Source: Nephrocerus scutellatus
Lineage: Eukaryota; Arthropoda; Insecta; Diptera; Pipunculidae
DNA length: 64,000 nucleotides
Direction: 5' to 3'
Assembly: GCA_947095585.1 (NCBI GenBank)
Contig: OX352763.1
Span: forward strand, 118,461,908-118,525,907
The notes beneath the pieces are model-generated. The model did no database searches. It was not told the DNA's origin and was given only the letters and a program-made list of their open reading frames with translations. This document shows positions 1-11,562 of the stretch, in pieces. How positions within the stretch are numbered: position 1 is the stretch's first letter; each line of letters opens with the position of its first letter. The translations under genes were made by a program, and so were the position numbers.

Positions 1-840
1 TACGAGTATTACTGATGTGCCGTATGTAACCAGAGGCACGTCCTCCATCCAGACCCGGACAATCATCAATTTTCTTTTATTATTTGAAAGATACTGCTGC
101 GCGCTCCTTCATCATTGGACGATTCTGGTGTTCAATGACACTATCAATAAGGGCCAGTGCTAAGTTTCACGTTCACAATCCGTGACATTTTTTTTTGTAC
201 CACACTCGTACAACAACAGTACAACCAAGCAGTCCAAACACCGAGCAGCAGTCGTTGCTATCGATCACGTCGCCAGTGCGGACTTTCCAGCACAATCTTT
301 CAAGATTTTTCACTTTTTTCCCGCAACAATCTCTGTTGCTTTTATTTCAAGTTTTTCTCAAATTTCGAAAAAACAAAACTCCACATCGCATTTACTCGTA
401 AAAGTTTGTATTTTTCTTCAGGACATTTGTCAGCGATAATTTGAAAATGGAGAAGGGAGTTCCAAACTTTATTATTTGTTGTAGTAAAGGTAAGAAATAC
501 TGTAACCACATGCTGGGTAAATCGGACAGATGCGTCTGATACACCTTCGCATGGTGTGCGAGTATCGCTGGACAACAAGGATAAAATTGAAACTGATGCC
601 GAGAGTTTATTTTTTTTTATTTGATTCTGTGCTCTCAAGGAGAGAAGTGGCGATGTAAAGTTCCAGTGCAGATTGTGTTCTGGCAGCAGGGACATTGATT
701 AAATTGGACAATATGTCAATATGTTGTTGAATAAGTCATGAGAAGCAGTAAGAATTTTCAATCTATGCTTCCCTTCCGAAGATTTGTTTTTTTTTTAACT
801 TTGACCAACATTTCCAATTACGATTTCAATATAACGACGT
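1..840. other. No gene recognised
   Basis: AT-rich sequence with short open frames on both strands. None shows a recognisable domain, exon-like composition or splice-flanked structure. Poly(T) tracts near 610 and 785 are the only notable features. Confidence 0.5.
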
Positions 841-927
841 GGTTAGGACCTTAGCATCGGAGCTTAAGCCAGAAACAGCAAGCCCTCTTCATTGGCGTCG
901 GTCTTGTGTAATTCACTTAGTATGGGA

Positions 928-1065
928 TTACAATCCTTTTGATGATGACTCCACTTTTACGGACCTTGTCCATGTTATTCTTGGGCGCCCACGTCTTTGA
1001 GCTTCCTTCCTGATTCTATTCGATTGCTCTTTTCGGTCATGGTATTTGAAGGACTGCGTAACTTG
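928..1065 (-). mobile_element. Possible 3' coding end of a LINE (weak)
   Basis: The minus strand reads RRGRPRITWTRSVKVE. This resembles the GRPxxTWRR-type C-terminal segment seen in LINE families B and C elsewhere in the window (for example the GRP-type ends near 11050 and 42640). No RT motif is linked to it, so it could be chance. If real it is a short 3' remnant. Confidence 0.25.
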
Positions 1066-1339
1066 TGACCCCAACAAATTTGCATTTTTTTCTACGCATT
1101 TACGTATCGCCACATCTACGTTTCGCTCAAGATATATATATATAGCTCGTCCTGCGCACAACTAGACACCCGTTCTTAGATTTAGGAACTCAAATGTGCA
1201 TATATGATAAGAGCTAAATGTAATTAGCGGTTATTTCGCCACTCATATCTCTAATGTCATCTGTCAAATAACAATGTAACGAAGTGCCCCCATTACAAAC
1301 GATATATGTAAGGTAAGGGTTTTCCGCATTGCCCGCCGG

Positions 1340-1592
1340 TCTTTTCACTCAGCACATTGGGTTTTGCCTTACACCCAGGGGTTAGGTTGGGTTAGGTCGC
1401 GGTTGCAGCTAATGCCCACTTAGACCATTCCCGGTCCTTTGTGTTACCTCAGGATCTTATACCTTTTCCCTTTTCAGAAGATCCATTCAGAGCTCTTAAT
1501 GAATCGAAGTATGTCTCGCACTTTGCCGTTTTCGAGGTCTGATAGGTTATTCATTAACCGCTTACCTAGGTGTTTGTGGCTTCTGTGCATTC
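1340..1592 (-). mobile_element. 3' end of a LOA-like LINE
   Basis: The reverse complement closely matches 34315-34510, the C-terminal coding and 3' end of the LOA-like element at 33.4 kb. Shared landmarks on the coding strand are the segment giving KRLMNN, the segment encoding ENGKV followed by ILRFIKS, and a terminal stretch with repeated cctaac. Only the last 250 bp are present, as expected of a 5'-truncated retrotransposition product. The ttaggttgggttagg here belongs to this element end and is not a telomere. Confidence 0.7.
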
Positions 1593-1656
1593 TTACATCC
1601 AGGGAAAAACAAGAAATGCCGACAACGTGTGTAAATTCCTACTATTAACTGTGAAT

Positions 1657-1767
1657 GTGTGTAACAGCCGGCAGCAACGACAAAGAAGAGGACACACAAC
1701 CGAACGTGTGTCACTGCCGACAGCAACGACAAAGCAGTGGACACACAACCGAACGTGTGTTAATGCC
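1657..1767. repeat. 49-bp tandem repeat, two copies plus a partial
   Basis: The segment beginning gtgtgtaacagcc recurs exactly 49 bp later (1706) as gtgtgtcactgcc, and its start recurs again at 1755. Both full units contain cagcaacgacaaag and acacacaaccgaacgtgtg. Confidence 0.8.
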
Positions 1768-2084
1768 AAACAAAAATAATAATAATTTATTTTCAAATGC
1801 ATGAACAAATTATAAAATTCACACACGGTTTTTGCATATTATTAGCTAGGTTTGGCAACTTTTGGCTATAAAATTGTAGATTCTTAACCGAACAAGACCA
1901 ACTAGTGGAAGTTAAGCCGATATTCTTTTTTGCGGGGACATCCGCGAACAGAAATCATCACGGACTTAATGGCGACAGTATATAAACCTGGGCAACTAAA
2001 TTTCCTGGTTGTATTCCGCAGCGCAGACACATTGTTCCAGACCGAACGACCGTCTGTAAACTGCGTCAGTATCTTTCCTTTGTC

Positions 2085-2280
2085 GTGCCTTGTTTTATAT
2101 AGGCCTTCGGTTTTTTCGTTCATCCTCGCCATCGTGCCTTGTGTATAGGCGGTGTTCCCCCTCGGTGTCGTGCCTTGTTTTATATAGGACTTCGGTGTTT
2201 CCCCCCTCGCTGTATAGGCTTGTTTATAGAGCTTCGGTGTTTTTGTTCTCCCTCGCCGTCGTGCCATGTTTCTTCTGAAA
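2085..2280. repeat. Degenerate minisatellite of about 70 bp
   Basis: Three or four diverged units share cgtgccttgttttatatag, a cttcggtgttt segment and a ccctcgc-gtcgtgcc segment. Open frames through it are by-products of the repeat. Confidence 0.65.
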
Positions 2281-2565
2281 GATTATCACCAGTCTAGGGC
2301 TACAATAGAGTTCGTAGAGACTAATTCTAGGGATCTCAAAGCAGCTTGACTATCCGAGAATTTGCGGATATCCTTACTGGATATAACGTTTCTCTTCAGC
2401 TAAAACAGGACTTCATTGATAGTCATGATTTCTGCTTGAAAGACACTGCAGTGGTTGGGAAGACGGAAAGAAAGACTAATATTTAGCCTTCTTGAGAAAA
2501 CACCAACATCATTTGAACTATCAGTATAAAATCTGATCGATTCATCTTTCAGGATAGCACCTTCT
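2281..2565 (-). mobile_element. RNase H fragment of a LOA-like LINE
   Basis: The minus strand encodes, in one frame broken by one stop, FYTDSSNDVGVFS, then LSFRLPNHCSVFQAEIMTI and SDSQAALRSLELVS. This is the RNase H core order: the DGS-type first acidic motif, the QAE glutamate and the DSQAAL aspartate. It is the same subfamily as the fragment at 18840-19140 (QVEIMAI, SQAALKSLESV). The G of the first motif is altered and the RT region is missing here. Confidence 0.75.
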
Positions 2566-2929
2566 TCTCAGAGTGATCTGGAGGCGATGGTGACCTGTAG
2601 ATTCTACGGTAGATGCTCTTCAGAAATCTGTTCTATAATTCTAAGTTTTATTGTCAGGAAGGCAAATAATCGTTTCAGTTCTAAACCATATAGATTTGGG
2701 TTAAAACCATTTCATATAGAAACCAACATTCAAGTACTCCTTTTTACCGAGAGTGTTATCGATGTGGAATCAATTGGTCGGCCCCGTGTTTCCCGAAACT
2801 TTTAATCTACAGGCCTTCAAAATAAACGTCAACAAATCCTTGAAGTTCAAAATTGTTCAATAGAGAATCCAGGAATTTTTGAAGGCCCACTTACGACATT
2901 ATTTGTATTATTTATAATATTTTATATAT
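2566..2929. other. No gene recognised
   Basis: A 72-residue open frame at 2587-2805 has no recognisable motif. The segment may be further LINE remnant, but I cannot align it to the other copies. Confidence 0.4.
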
Positions 2930-3475
2930 TTTCCCTGACCATTATTCATTTATTAAAGCATTTGGACCTGGGGCCTGTTACAATATTTATTAAATGCTTT
3001 AACATTAAAAAGTATACAATGAAGTGTGAAGGATTTTGAAAAGATTTAATCCTAAAAGTATACACTAAAATGTAATGTCTGTTACAATATATTTTTTATT
3101 TGCTTTAACCCTTAAGATATAGTATAAATGTAAGGATTGTTGCAATATTTTCAATGATTTAACCCTAAAAGTGTACAATGAAATGCAACGACTATACAAT
3201 ATTTAATAAATGCTTTAACCCGAAGAGTATACAACGAAGTGTGTTTCTTTACACTTCATTGTATACATATTGTATACAGTAAAATGCAATGTCTGTTACG
3301 ATATATTTTTTAATTGCTTTAACCCTAAATATATAGTATAAATGTAAGGATTTTTGCAATATCAAGCGTGTACAATGAAATGCAATGCACTATACAATAT
3401 TTATTAAATTCTTTAATCCTTAAAGATTACAATGAAATGTAAGGATTGTTGCATATTTTTTAAAAGTATTTGAAG
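2930..3475. repeat. AT-rich satellite array, unit about 60 bp
   Basis: Roughly eight to nine diverged units share three landmarks: acaatatttattaaatgc, ctttaaccctaaaag and tatacaatgaaatg(c/t)aa. Spacing varies between units by small deletions. Confidence 0.75.
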
Positions 3476-5215
3476 TGTAGAACATTTTACTTTATTACTA
3501 TTTTATTATTTTTTATCGACATCCTGAAACATTTTCTAAATCAATGATATATCTTCCAAAGCTGTACAATTTCGGTATAGCGTCAGTCCGTAATGATTAC
3601 GGACTAAAATCACAAGGGAATATACGAGTAGATATAGATGGTTAGTTAAAAATTGTACAATGAACAATGTGTAAGAGGATTGTTCCGAATCCTCGAACAA
3701 TACTCATAAAAAAGCTAAAATTGACTCCTGACTCTACTCTTATAATCATAAATTAGCTCAATCGGTACTAAAAAAATCCAGTATCTACCTTGTTGTTACT
3801 GAATTGGAAATAAATCTTTGCGTGCTGGTTAAAATCATTCCGTTTAACCAAAAAATCCCTTCAAGAGTACCATAATCTATGAACAGATTGCGTTTAGATA
3901 TTTCGAACAACGTTAAACAACACATCTACATCTTGTAGATACTACATATTTTCTACTAATTGCTGTGGAGTTGTAAAATTTCTCAAGTATCAGGATATTA
4001 CCCGAAGGTAAAAAGCCATTAGCAACACCAATTACTCTGCCATATGAAAACCAATTACATAATCGAATTCCCATAGAACCGTACACGAGCGAGTATATTA
4101 CGGAGGGAAGGCAACCCGATATTCCGATTGCTTCTTGATATTCCGACTGCTTCTTAATATTCCGTTAGCATCATGTCCGTTAATTATTCTGCTTACTCGT
4201 GTGTTAGTTAGCTTTGTTTGCGTTTGCGTTCAAGAAATTAATGATCAGCTCAGAAGACCCAAATTAAATTCCAATACTGTGAGCACGAACAAGAAATCTT
4301 AAATCATCCAATAGTCAGCGTAATGCCCAATTTGTGGCGCGTCTCTCACTTCCCATAACCTTAAATCCACGGTAAAAATAAATCAGTAGCTGTATAGATA
4401 ATTGAAGAGATGTTTTCTCCGGGAGTAACACCACTACCCAGTCTTGGGCACTTTATTTAAACTGAAATTTCCAAATTTCCACTTAAGTTTTTTTCTTTGT
4501 CGCCCAACCCTATTGAGGGTTATATGGAAAATTAGAAGAGCAACTCGCGCTGCACTTTAGATGCTCCATCCACTCAGTCCAAATTGCAGTTTTTTTGTTC
4601 GATAAAAGTTTCAATTTGCAGCAGCACTTTATTTCCAGTTTTTTGTCGTTGTGTTGCATACACTAATACACACTTCAATTCAGGATTATATTTAAATTCA
4701 ATTGCACCCAGAGTGGCTGGCATTGGCAATAACAACACCCAGTACTACCCGAGCGCGCATATCGTCGAAGGAATTGTGGCTTACTTCGGAGTCTATAGTC
4801 AGGATATACAAAATTTCCTCAAGTGAAAGATCCTTCCCGCCAAAAAACGCCACTTTGTTCGAATACATATGTACTACTACGAGTACTTGTAGATGTACGA
4901 GAGCGAGTACTTTAGAAACTCTCAAGGACATCGTCCGATGGCAAATTATTATCTGAAGTGGTGCAAAAGCAGATTGTGGAAATGCAATGCATTTGCATAT
5001 CAGCAGCTCAGCAGTGACACTCTCAAGTTCCGTTTTGCTTATGGTCTGCAACATTCGGGTTGACACGTAAATAAAAGTAAGTGCGAGTTGCCCCGACTGT
5101 GCAGCTGTCCAAACTGCCATTAATGGCATTTAAGGATTTTTCTTAAGAGGAAGCGTATGGATGATTTACTAGAATCTGTCGTATTGGTGAGGTTTTGACA
5201 GATTAAGGTTTTCTT
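3476..5215. other. No gene recognised
   Basis: AT-rich non-coding DNA. A short direct repeat (gatattccgattgcttcttg / gatattccgactgcttctta) lies near 4118-4155. The overlapping open frames at 4698-5129 have no protein signature and no splice-site context. Confidence 0.5.
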
Positions 5216-5217
5216 TG

Positions 5218-6028
5218 TTACAATAGCAACCGGAGCCTACCGAGCTTAATTTTCTTCATGATGTCGACATCGCGGTAACGCTCGTAGATCTCATCATTAT
5301 AGAGTCTCCGGAATCGTCCTTCCTCACATACGAGGCCAACAATTCTCCGTAAGACTTTTCTCTCGAACGCGGCTAAGAGGTCAGAATGCTTTTTGCTAAG
5401 CACCAAAGTCTCGGTACTGGTATGACCATTGTCTTATATATCAGCAGCTTGGATTTTATGGTTAATTTCGTGGATTTAAAGAGTCTTGACAGACTATAGT
5501 TGGCTTTGTTGGCTTTGAACAACGGTGCGCGTATTTCTGGTTCCATGCTGTTATCGGCTGCTACAGTTGACCCGGGATAGTTAAAGGATTGCCATACTTC
5601 AAATTCGCGCTCCCCTATTTGAATTGAGGGACCAATGTTGGATCTTCTACTCGCAGACGTGGCAACCATGTACTTTGTTTTGCTCCCATTTATGTGCAGC
5701 CCCAGATTTCGTGCCGCCTGCTCGATCTGGATGAAAGCTTCCTGTACAGCTCTTCGGTTTCTACCAACGATACTGCGTAAGCCAGTATCTGAATGGACTT
5801 TTAGAGGATTGTTCCTCTCGGATCACTTTCTCCAACGCCAGGTTGAAGAGGACGCAGGCCAGTCCATCCCCTTCTCGGAGCCCGTTATAGATGTTGAATA
5901 GGCTTTTCAGTGATCCGGATATTTTTACTTGGCTTATAACATTGGTCATGGGCAACCTACATAGTCGTGTTAGTTTATTTGGGACGTCGAATTCTCTCAT
6001 GGCTTTATAAAGTTCTACTCTGGCTTGC
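5218..6028 (-). mobile_element. LINE family A fragment, RT domain
   Basis: Read on the minus strand from 6028, the translation starts at ELYKAMREFDVPNKLTRLCRL and passes the RT motif YNGLREGDGLACVLFNLALE. After a frame break it continues through FEVWQSFNYPGSTVAADNS (YLGS-type block), EIRAPLFKANKANYSLSRL and IYKTMVIPV. This order (palm, connector, thumb) is that of endonuclease-type non-LTR retrotransposons. The YADD segment between the two parts is deleted or unreadable. The 3' end is cut at about 5227, before the tail seen in the 47.9-kb copy. Frameshifts make it non-functional. It abuts a LOA-like fragment at 6030. Confidence 0.8.
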
Positions 6029-6029
6029 C

Positions 6030-6990
6030 ACCTTTCACGACCTTGATGCCATTCAGGAGGCTCTTACTCAGTTAGGAGTAGAGCAACTCCTAATACGATG
6101 GATCATTTCCATTCTAAGTAGCAGGGTGATCCATGGCTATCTAGGCAGGACGAAAACTGTCGCGTATGCAGACGACTTGGTGATACTTGTGTCAAAATAG
6201 TACCTTTCCGTGATCAGTAAGGTCATAGAAAGGGCTCTTGGCAGGGTTAGCTCTTGGGCTACTGGTTGTGGCTAACTCTGGTAAAACTGAAATGGTACTT
6301 TTCACTACTAAGTCCAAAATACCGGACTTTGCCCTGCCAAAGATCAATGGCCAGAGACTAACGCTTACCTCAAAAGCAAAATATCCCGGCGTAATCCTAG
6401 ACAGGGAGATCAGCTGGAAGACGAATATGCTAGGAGCAAAACCATTGGCAAGAAATGGGGACTGCAGCCAAGGATGGCTCTGTGGCTGTGCACAGCAGTG
6501 GTGCGTCCCATTTTTACCTATGGTGCGCTGATCTGGTGGCCAGGAAGCTCCGCTGGAAGTCGAATATGCTAGGAGCAAAACTATTGGCAAGAAATGGGGA
6601 CTGCAGCCGAGGATGGCTCTGTGGCTGTGCATAGCAGTGGTGCGTCCTATTTTTACCTCTGGTGCGCTGGTCTGGTTGCCGGCGAATAATAAAAAGTTCA
6701 ATGCCAGCAAGCTAGGTAGATTACAGAGATCAGCAGCTGGTGGCATTGTTGGAGCATTTCGGTCGTGCCTCACCGATGCTCTTAACACAATCGTACACTT
6801 ACCACCTCCCGACCTATTTATTATACACGTTGCGGCGTGCAGCGCCGGTTCCGGCTCAGAAAATCTGGGTGGTTTGCTAACAAACCGTACGGCCATTGCA
6901 ATATACTGCAGGTGTTACCAAAGGAAATGATACCATCTTCAACTGACAACTGCACTCCTAAACTTCATTTCAGTAATCCTAGCTTGTCTT
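6030..6990 (+). mobile_element. LOA-like LINE fragment, RT domain
   Basis: The plus strand encodes AIQEALTQLGVEQLLIRWI, then TVAYADDLVIL (catalytic YADD box). It continues with KAKYPGVILDREISWK, then AVVRPIFTSGALVWLPA and GRLQRSAAGGIVGAFRS. This is the order of RT palm C and thumb in the RNase H-bearing LOA/R1/I group. The part between SRVIHGYLG and the YADD box, where the TPQGG motif should lie, has been lost. A 139-bp tandem duplication sits inside the thumb. Stops and frameshifts show it is dead. The final part (6880-6960) matches the minus-strand copy near 30490. Confidence 0.8.
6413..6690 (+). repeat. 139-bp tandem duplication inside the LINE
   Basis: The block starting gctggaag at 6413 recurs at 6552, with about ten differences over roughly 130 bp (for example aaaaccattgg versus aaaactattgg). 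The copies encode the same RT thumb segment twice, so the duplication happened in or before this copy and is old enough to have diverged. Confidence 0.85.
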
Positions 6991-7009
6991 GTTAAGACAA
7001 GAACATATC

Positions 7010-7250
7010 GCTAGTTTCTTGAACATTCAGAATGGTTGTCATAATTGTATTGTCATAATGTAAAAATTGAATAGCATAGGTGAGAGAGCACTGCCTTGTG
7101 GGACGCCTTGACGATGCATAGTGTTTCAGAACTCGATGAAAATCTGTTGACGACGTAGATAGTTGGCAAGCTATCTTTAAGCCACAGGTTACTGGGTTGT
7201 GTTGGAGAGTTTTTTTAAGCCGTTTCAGCCATAGTTGACCCATAGGAACA
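7010..7250 (-). mobile_element. RT fragment (GVPQGSALSPMLF) of another LINE
   Basis: The minus strand near 7110 reads RQGVPQGSALSPMLFNFYI, a strong RT block-B motif of the Jockey/CR1 type. The downstream frame is lost within about 30 codons. Too little remains to place the family. Confidence 0.6.
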
Positions 7251-7314
7251 AGTCTTATAGTCGCATCTTAATCCTACATACCTAATTTCATATAAATCAC
7301 TTGAGAAAATACTT

Positions 7315-7398
7315 CATCATCATCATCTCTACAATCGGTGTGCGCTCCTGGCCTCCCGCAAAAAGTCTCTTCACCGGTCCCGATTAACTGTTCGGTTG
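7315..7398 (-). mobile_element. 3' tail of LINE family A
   Basis: The sequence matches the reverse complement of the family A 3' end at 48340-48415: the gcgggaggcc box with the aaaaagt segment before it, ending in an atg-repeat tail (here catcatcatcat). Only the last 80 bp or so are present. Confidence 0.75.
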
Positions 7399-7427
7399 GT
7401 TCGGTGGTTCACTGTACCTTGTAAATA

Positions 7428-7650
7428 TTTGGCGCAACAGACGGTTTTGGGTCCAGAACCTACCTTCTCTCGCAAGCATTAATGCTGTGCGTGTTAAATT
7501 TTTGCACAAAAATGGAAAGGATCTTACAATTGAGAAGCTCTCCATGACAGTTGTTAGGTTATTACTATCGGACTTTTGTCAGACATTAGCGAGAAGCGAA
7601 CCTTCCGCTCAGTAGTCCAACGCACTATCCATTGTACGCCACGTACGTTG
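7428..7650 (-). mobile_element. tRNA-derived SINE, diverged copy
   Basis: It aligns along its length with the minus-strand SINE at 25088-25381: tttggcgcaacag at the SINE 3' side, tttttgcacaaaaatggaaagga, caattgagaagctctccatgaca, and a degraded tRNA-like head near 7570-7645. The B-box region is too diverged to be active. Confidence 0.65.
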
Positions 7651-8960
7651 TTAGTTAAGCCTTTTTTGATGTGGTCTTTTATTCTGTGGAGAGATGCACG
7701 TTCTGTACGATTTGTGGGGCTTTAAAAGTGGTTTCACACGTCCGACATTCAATAGTCCAGTGTTCATTGATTGATTTATCATCAAAGGTAACGTACGCAG
7801 AAATCAATTTATAAATTCAGGATAATTTGAATATTCTCTCTAATGAAGTAAGGATGAATTATTGAAAAATATACTGCAAAAACCCACAAACATACTCGAA
7901 TCCTCGAATAAGCGGACATTTTTGTGGAAATCACATACACAGAGAGTTCCATTGTTGAGATCATAAAATAATTCGGTGTAACTGAGTGCTGACGGACGAC
8001 GGACGGTGCATCGAAAGTCCAATTAAATCCGGTGTGTTCGCCCAGTTCCAATCAATGGAATTGTTTACGCTTTTATTAAATTAATGAGCCATTTGCGCAG
8101 TTCCAAGCAGATGAATGCCGGCGGATATGTAAGCTCTACACATACAGTTACAGGACATTATTACACGTTGCTAACATTTGCATATTTTATTTATATCTGT
8201 TATTTGATTTACTTTGTTCGTGATAGACGTACTCGTATTTTATTTCATGTATCTTTGTGCACCTGCGAGTGTATCAAACAATTTGTTTCGTGACGAGCTA
8301 AAGCTTCACAATACAAAAAACCCTTTATGGGCAAATAAATTGCAGAAATATTACTTTCACAAGCGGTAGATTTTGTAATTAGGTGCATTAGAGAATGCAA
8401 TTAGTTGCTCCGAAGTGAGAACGCAAATTAAAAACTAAAAGTATTTCAATGTAAAATGTTGGTCAGATGTTACAGAAGTTGAGAAGAAAACTTTCGCTAA
8501 ATCGCTGAAAAAGTTGGATAGCATTTTGCTGGTTTCCCGCGGACTACGATTTCACAGCTAAACGGACAAATGTTGAACGGTTGCCATGGCAAACTTTAAT
8601 GTTGCTGGGTCGTCGCTTGGTAATGCAAAGGTACTCGAACAAAACAATGAAAATGCTCACGAAACGCTGGTACATTTAGAGAAGAGTTTTATTTCTCTAT
8701 TTTGTAAGGGGTTTTCAACACCAACAGCCAGCTCACTGCACAGGGCACACTGCAGCACTGTAAAGTGTAGGTGGTGATAAGAGTGTTTTCTGCCTGCTAT
8801 TAGTCTGAAATTAAAAGAGGAAATTGTTTTCAAATCGCCCCAACCTGCCCAGCTACGAAGGGAAAGAGGAAATTGGGAAAAACTACAGGCGCCTCGCGAG
8901 CAACTTTGTGCTCGCATTCTGGACTCTAGATTTAGAGGATTCATATAAGAACATGAAAAA
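7651..8960. other. No gene recognised
   Basis: Non-coding sequence. Short frames at 7809-8051, 8084-8293, 8586-8777 and 8657-8944 have no recognisable domains and overlap each other on opposite strands. Confidence 0.45.
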
Positions 8961-8964
8961 AATG

Positions 8965-9695
8965 TGTACGCGGACCAGTGCTACTATACGGAGTACGCTT
9001 ATGGTTAACAGTTCTGAAAAAAAGTGACGTATAAGAACATAAGGGAGAAGGTGAAAAGATCGGCCTGTAGGTTAATAAGCGAGGTGCTGAGATCAACACC
9101 AATTCGGGCCTTTAAGGATATACTCCATTCCAATACACATATTTGGCAAATAGAAAGCGGCAAATACGACTATGCGACTGTTATCAGTAAATAAGTGGAA
9201 ATGTCTCCAAAGGGGTCAATCCGCTATAATCAAATCGTTAAAGCAAGAGCTGACGAAACCAGTGTTTTGCTTCGAGGAAGGCTTTCTGACAAAACTGGAC
9301 TAGAACAGTGGATCCCAACCCATTGTGGAACCCGATACGGACACAATACAGCTTTTCACGGATGGCTCTAAGGTAGACGGCAAAGTAGGAGCAGGAGTCT
9401 GCTATGACAGGCTGAAAGTAAGCATGTCCGTCCGTCTCCCTGATCACTGCAGTGTAGACCAGGCTGAGGTAATAGCGATTAAGGAGGTTATGAACTGGTT
9501 GAAGCATAATGTACTATCTTTTTGGAACTATCTTAACAAGATGGGTAAATAGTTGAGCATAAGGACCATTTGGGTCCCACTCGGATGTGGAAGGAACTGC
9601 AAGGCGGACGAATTATCTAGACGTTGTAATCTCGAACTGCTACCAGGAAGGGCTGAGGTGGAGAGGCCTAGTGAAACGTTTGCTTCGGAAAGAGG
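8965..9695 (+). mobile_element. LOA-like LINE fragment, thumb plus RNase H
   Basis: It runs parallel to the copy at 33400-34020. An RT thumb remnant is followed by RNase H with IQLFTDGSKVDGKVGAGVCY (first Asp in DGS) and VDQAEVIAIKEVMNWLK (catalytic Glu in QAE). Then comes a linker encoding ADELSRRCNLELLPGRAEVE. Frames shift several times. It is joined at about 9700 to a family A fragment, so it is 3' truncated. Confidence 0.8.
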
Positions 9696-9699
9696 CAAC

Positions 9700-10200
9700 A
9701 ATGTGATGCCAGCCCCATGCGCTAAAGTCATCATTCGCCCTTATCAGTGTGGCTTCATCCCAGGCAAATCAACAGCAGATCAGATTTTTACCCTTCGGCA
9801 GATAATAGAAAAATTCAAAACTCACTACACCATCTGTAGGACTTTAATGCCGCCTATGATAGACTACACTGGAACTTTACAAAGCCATGTGAGAATTCGG
9901 CATCCAAAATAAACTGACCCGACTACGTAGATTGACTATGATCCATTAACCAAGTACAAATATCCGGATCACTACTATCAAGTCCATTCAACATCTTTAA
10001 ACGGGCTCCGACAATTGTATGGACTGGCCTGTGACCTCTTCACCCCGGCGCAGCGTTGGTGAAAGTGATGCGAGACTCTGTTGTTATAGTGGAAGGAACA
10101 ATCCTCTATAAATCCATCCATATACTGTCTAACACAGACGATTATTATTAGAAACAAAAGAGCTATACAAGAAGCTTGCACCAAATTTGAGCGAGCTGGC
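9700..10200 (+). mobile_element. LINE family A fragment, N-terminal RT
   Basis: The plus strand encodes CAKVIIRPYQCGFIPGKSTA, then DQIFTLRQIIEKF, the fingers motif (QCGFRPGKSTxDQIF-type) of endonuclease-RT LINEs. Broken frames follow, corresponding to IRHPK-TDPTT and NTDD-type residues. The family A copies at 5218-6028 and 34670-35035 overlap parts of this region. Confidence 0.7.
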
Positions 10201-10214
10201 GCATAATTCAGAAA

Positions 10215-11215
10215 AAATAAAGATACATCTAGCTATTATTAAAGCAACCTATGATGGCTCTAAATGTCATGTCCTGCATAGATGAAAGCTGTCAGAGGAA
10301 TTCGAGATCCTAAGTGGGGTACGACAAGGTTGCATTCTATCGCCGATACTTTTTTTGTTGGTAATTAGCGATGTACTTCACGCAGCTTTATCTACTGGAA
10401 ACGGAGGAATTCGTTGGACTCTTACATCTCAACTCAAACATCTGGACTACGCTGACGACGTTTGTTCTCTCTCTCACACAGAATTATGGAGCTGCACCAA
10501 ATGACAACAAATATGGAAAGGGAGGCAAATGTTGTGGGTTTGAAGATCAATACGGCCAAAACCAAAATCATCAACGTCAGCACTAACTCAGTAACTCAAG
10601 TTAACATTGCTGGACAGCCGGTAGAGAGAGTAGAGAGTTTCCAATATCTTGGGAGTATTGTCTCGACCGAAGGTGGAACCGAACAGGACATTGTCAACAG
10701 ATTCGGCAAAGCAAAATCAGTGTTTGGAATGATGTCCATGATATGACGAAGCAATGCGATCAGCTTAAACACCAAGCTGCGACTGTTCCGCTCAAATGTT
10801 GAATCTGTGCTGTTGAATGGGTGCAGCACTTGGAAGGTGACCGCTACTACCACAAAAAGATTACAAACGTTCGTAAATAGGTGCCTACGGAACATCTTAA
10901 GGGTTTTCAGGCTTAACCGTATCTCTAACGAACATCTTTACCAGAGAACGGTTCAGGCACAACCATCCAAAGACGGAAGTGGCAGTGGATTGGTCATACA
11001 CTCCGAAAAGGGGACACTTCCTACGCAATGCAATGGAATCCGTTATCTCAGGATGGTAGAAGAACGGGTCGTCCGAGAAATACATGGCGCAGAACAGTTG
11101 AGGAGGAGTCACGACAATTGGGGAGGAGTTGGAGCTCATTGCCAGGAAACGCACGCGATGGCGCGTAGGCGTAGTAGAGGCCCTAGGACCAACAAGGGGA
11201 TATAGGACATAAGTA
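10215..11215 (+). mobile_element. LINE family C, 5'-truncated copy
   Basis: It encodes LAIIKATYDGS, then LSGVRQGCILSPILFLLVIS and LKHLDYADDVCSL (RT blocks B and C). It continues with VGLKINTAKTKIINVSTNS, FQYLGSIVSTEGGTEQDIVN, LRLFRSNVESVLLNGCSTWK and RLQTFVNRCLRNILR. The element ends near 11205 with ggatataggacataagtaagtaag. The endonuclease and first RT blocks are missing. A one-base slip after the YADD box and a TGA after MSMI break the frame. The copies at 42160-42810 and 44260-44870 are about 90 percent or more alike by eye. Confidence 0.85.
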
Positions 11216-11224
11216 AGTAAGTCA

Positions 11225-11562
11225 TAAAGAAGTAGCGCTATCCTTTAACTTTCTCGGGTCAATTGAAAAGCCGCCAATAACATGAAACCAAAAATACGCG
11301 TTCGGTTACTTTAAGCCAACAAAACCAAATGTCAAAACTCTTTAAATCCAGGAATTTAAGCTACTGTTATATAAGACAATGATCATACCAGTAGGGATCA
11401 TACATATAGATCTGAGACTTCGGTGCTAAGCAAGATGCACTCTGATCTACTACCCGGTGCCAACCTACAGGCAAAAATGGTTAACATCAGCTAGAAATCG
11501 GGTCCGGTGAAGAGATTTTTCTGGGATGCTAGGACTGAACCACTGTTGTAGAGCCAAATATT
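11225..11562 (+). mobile_element. LINE family A 3' end
   Basis: It begins with a diverged ctatcctttaactttctcgg block (the YLGS-type segment) and runs through the TK-type thumb region. It ends with the family A 3' signature: gggatgctaggactgaaccactgttgtagagcc and an atgatg-like tail. It matches 47885-48415 with internal deletions. Confidence 0.7.

Noticed and set aside
1379..1400. Insect telomere-like ttaggttgggttagg
   Set aside because: Only two or three imperfect units. The same sequence forms part of a LINE 3' end that recurs at 34.5 kb.
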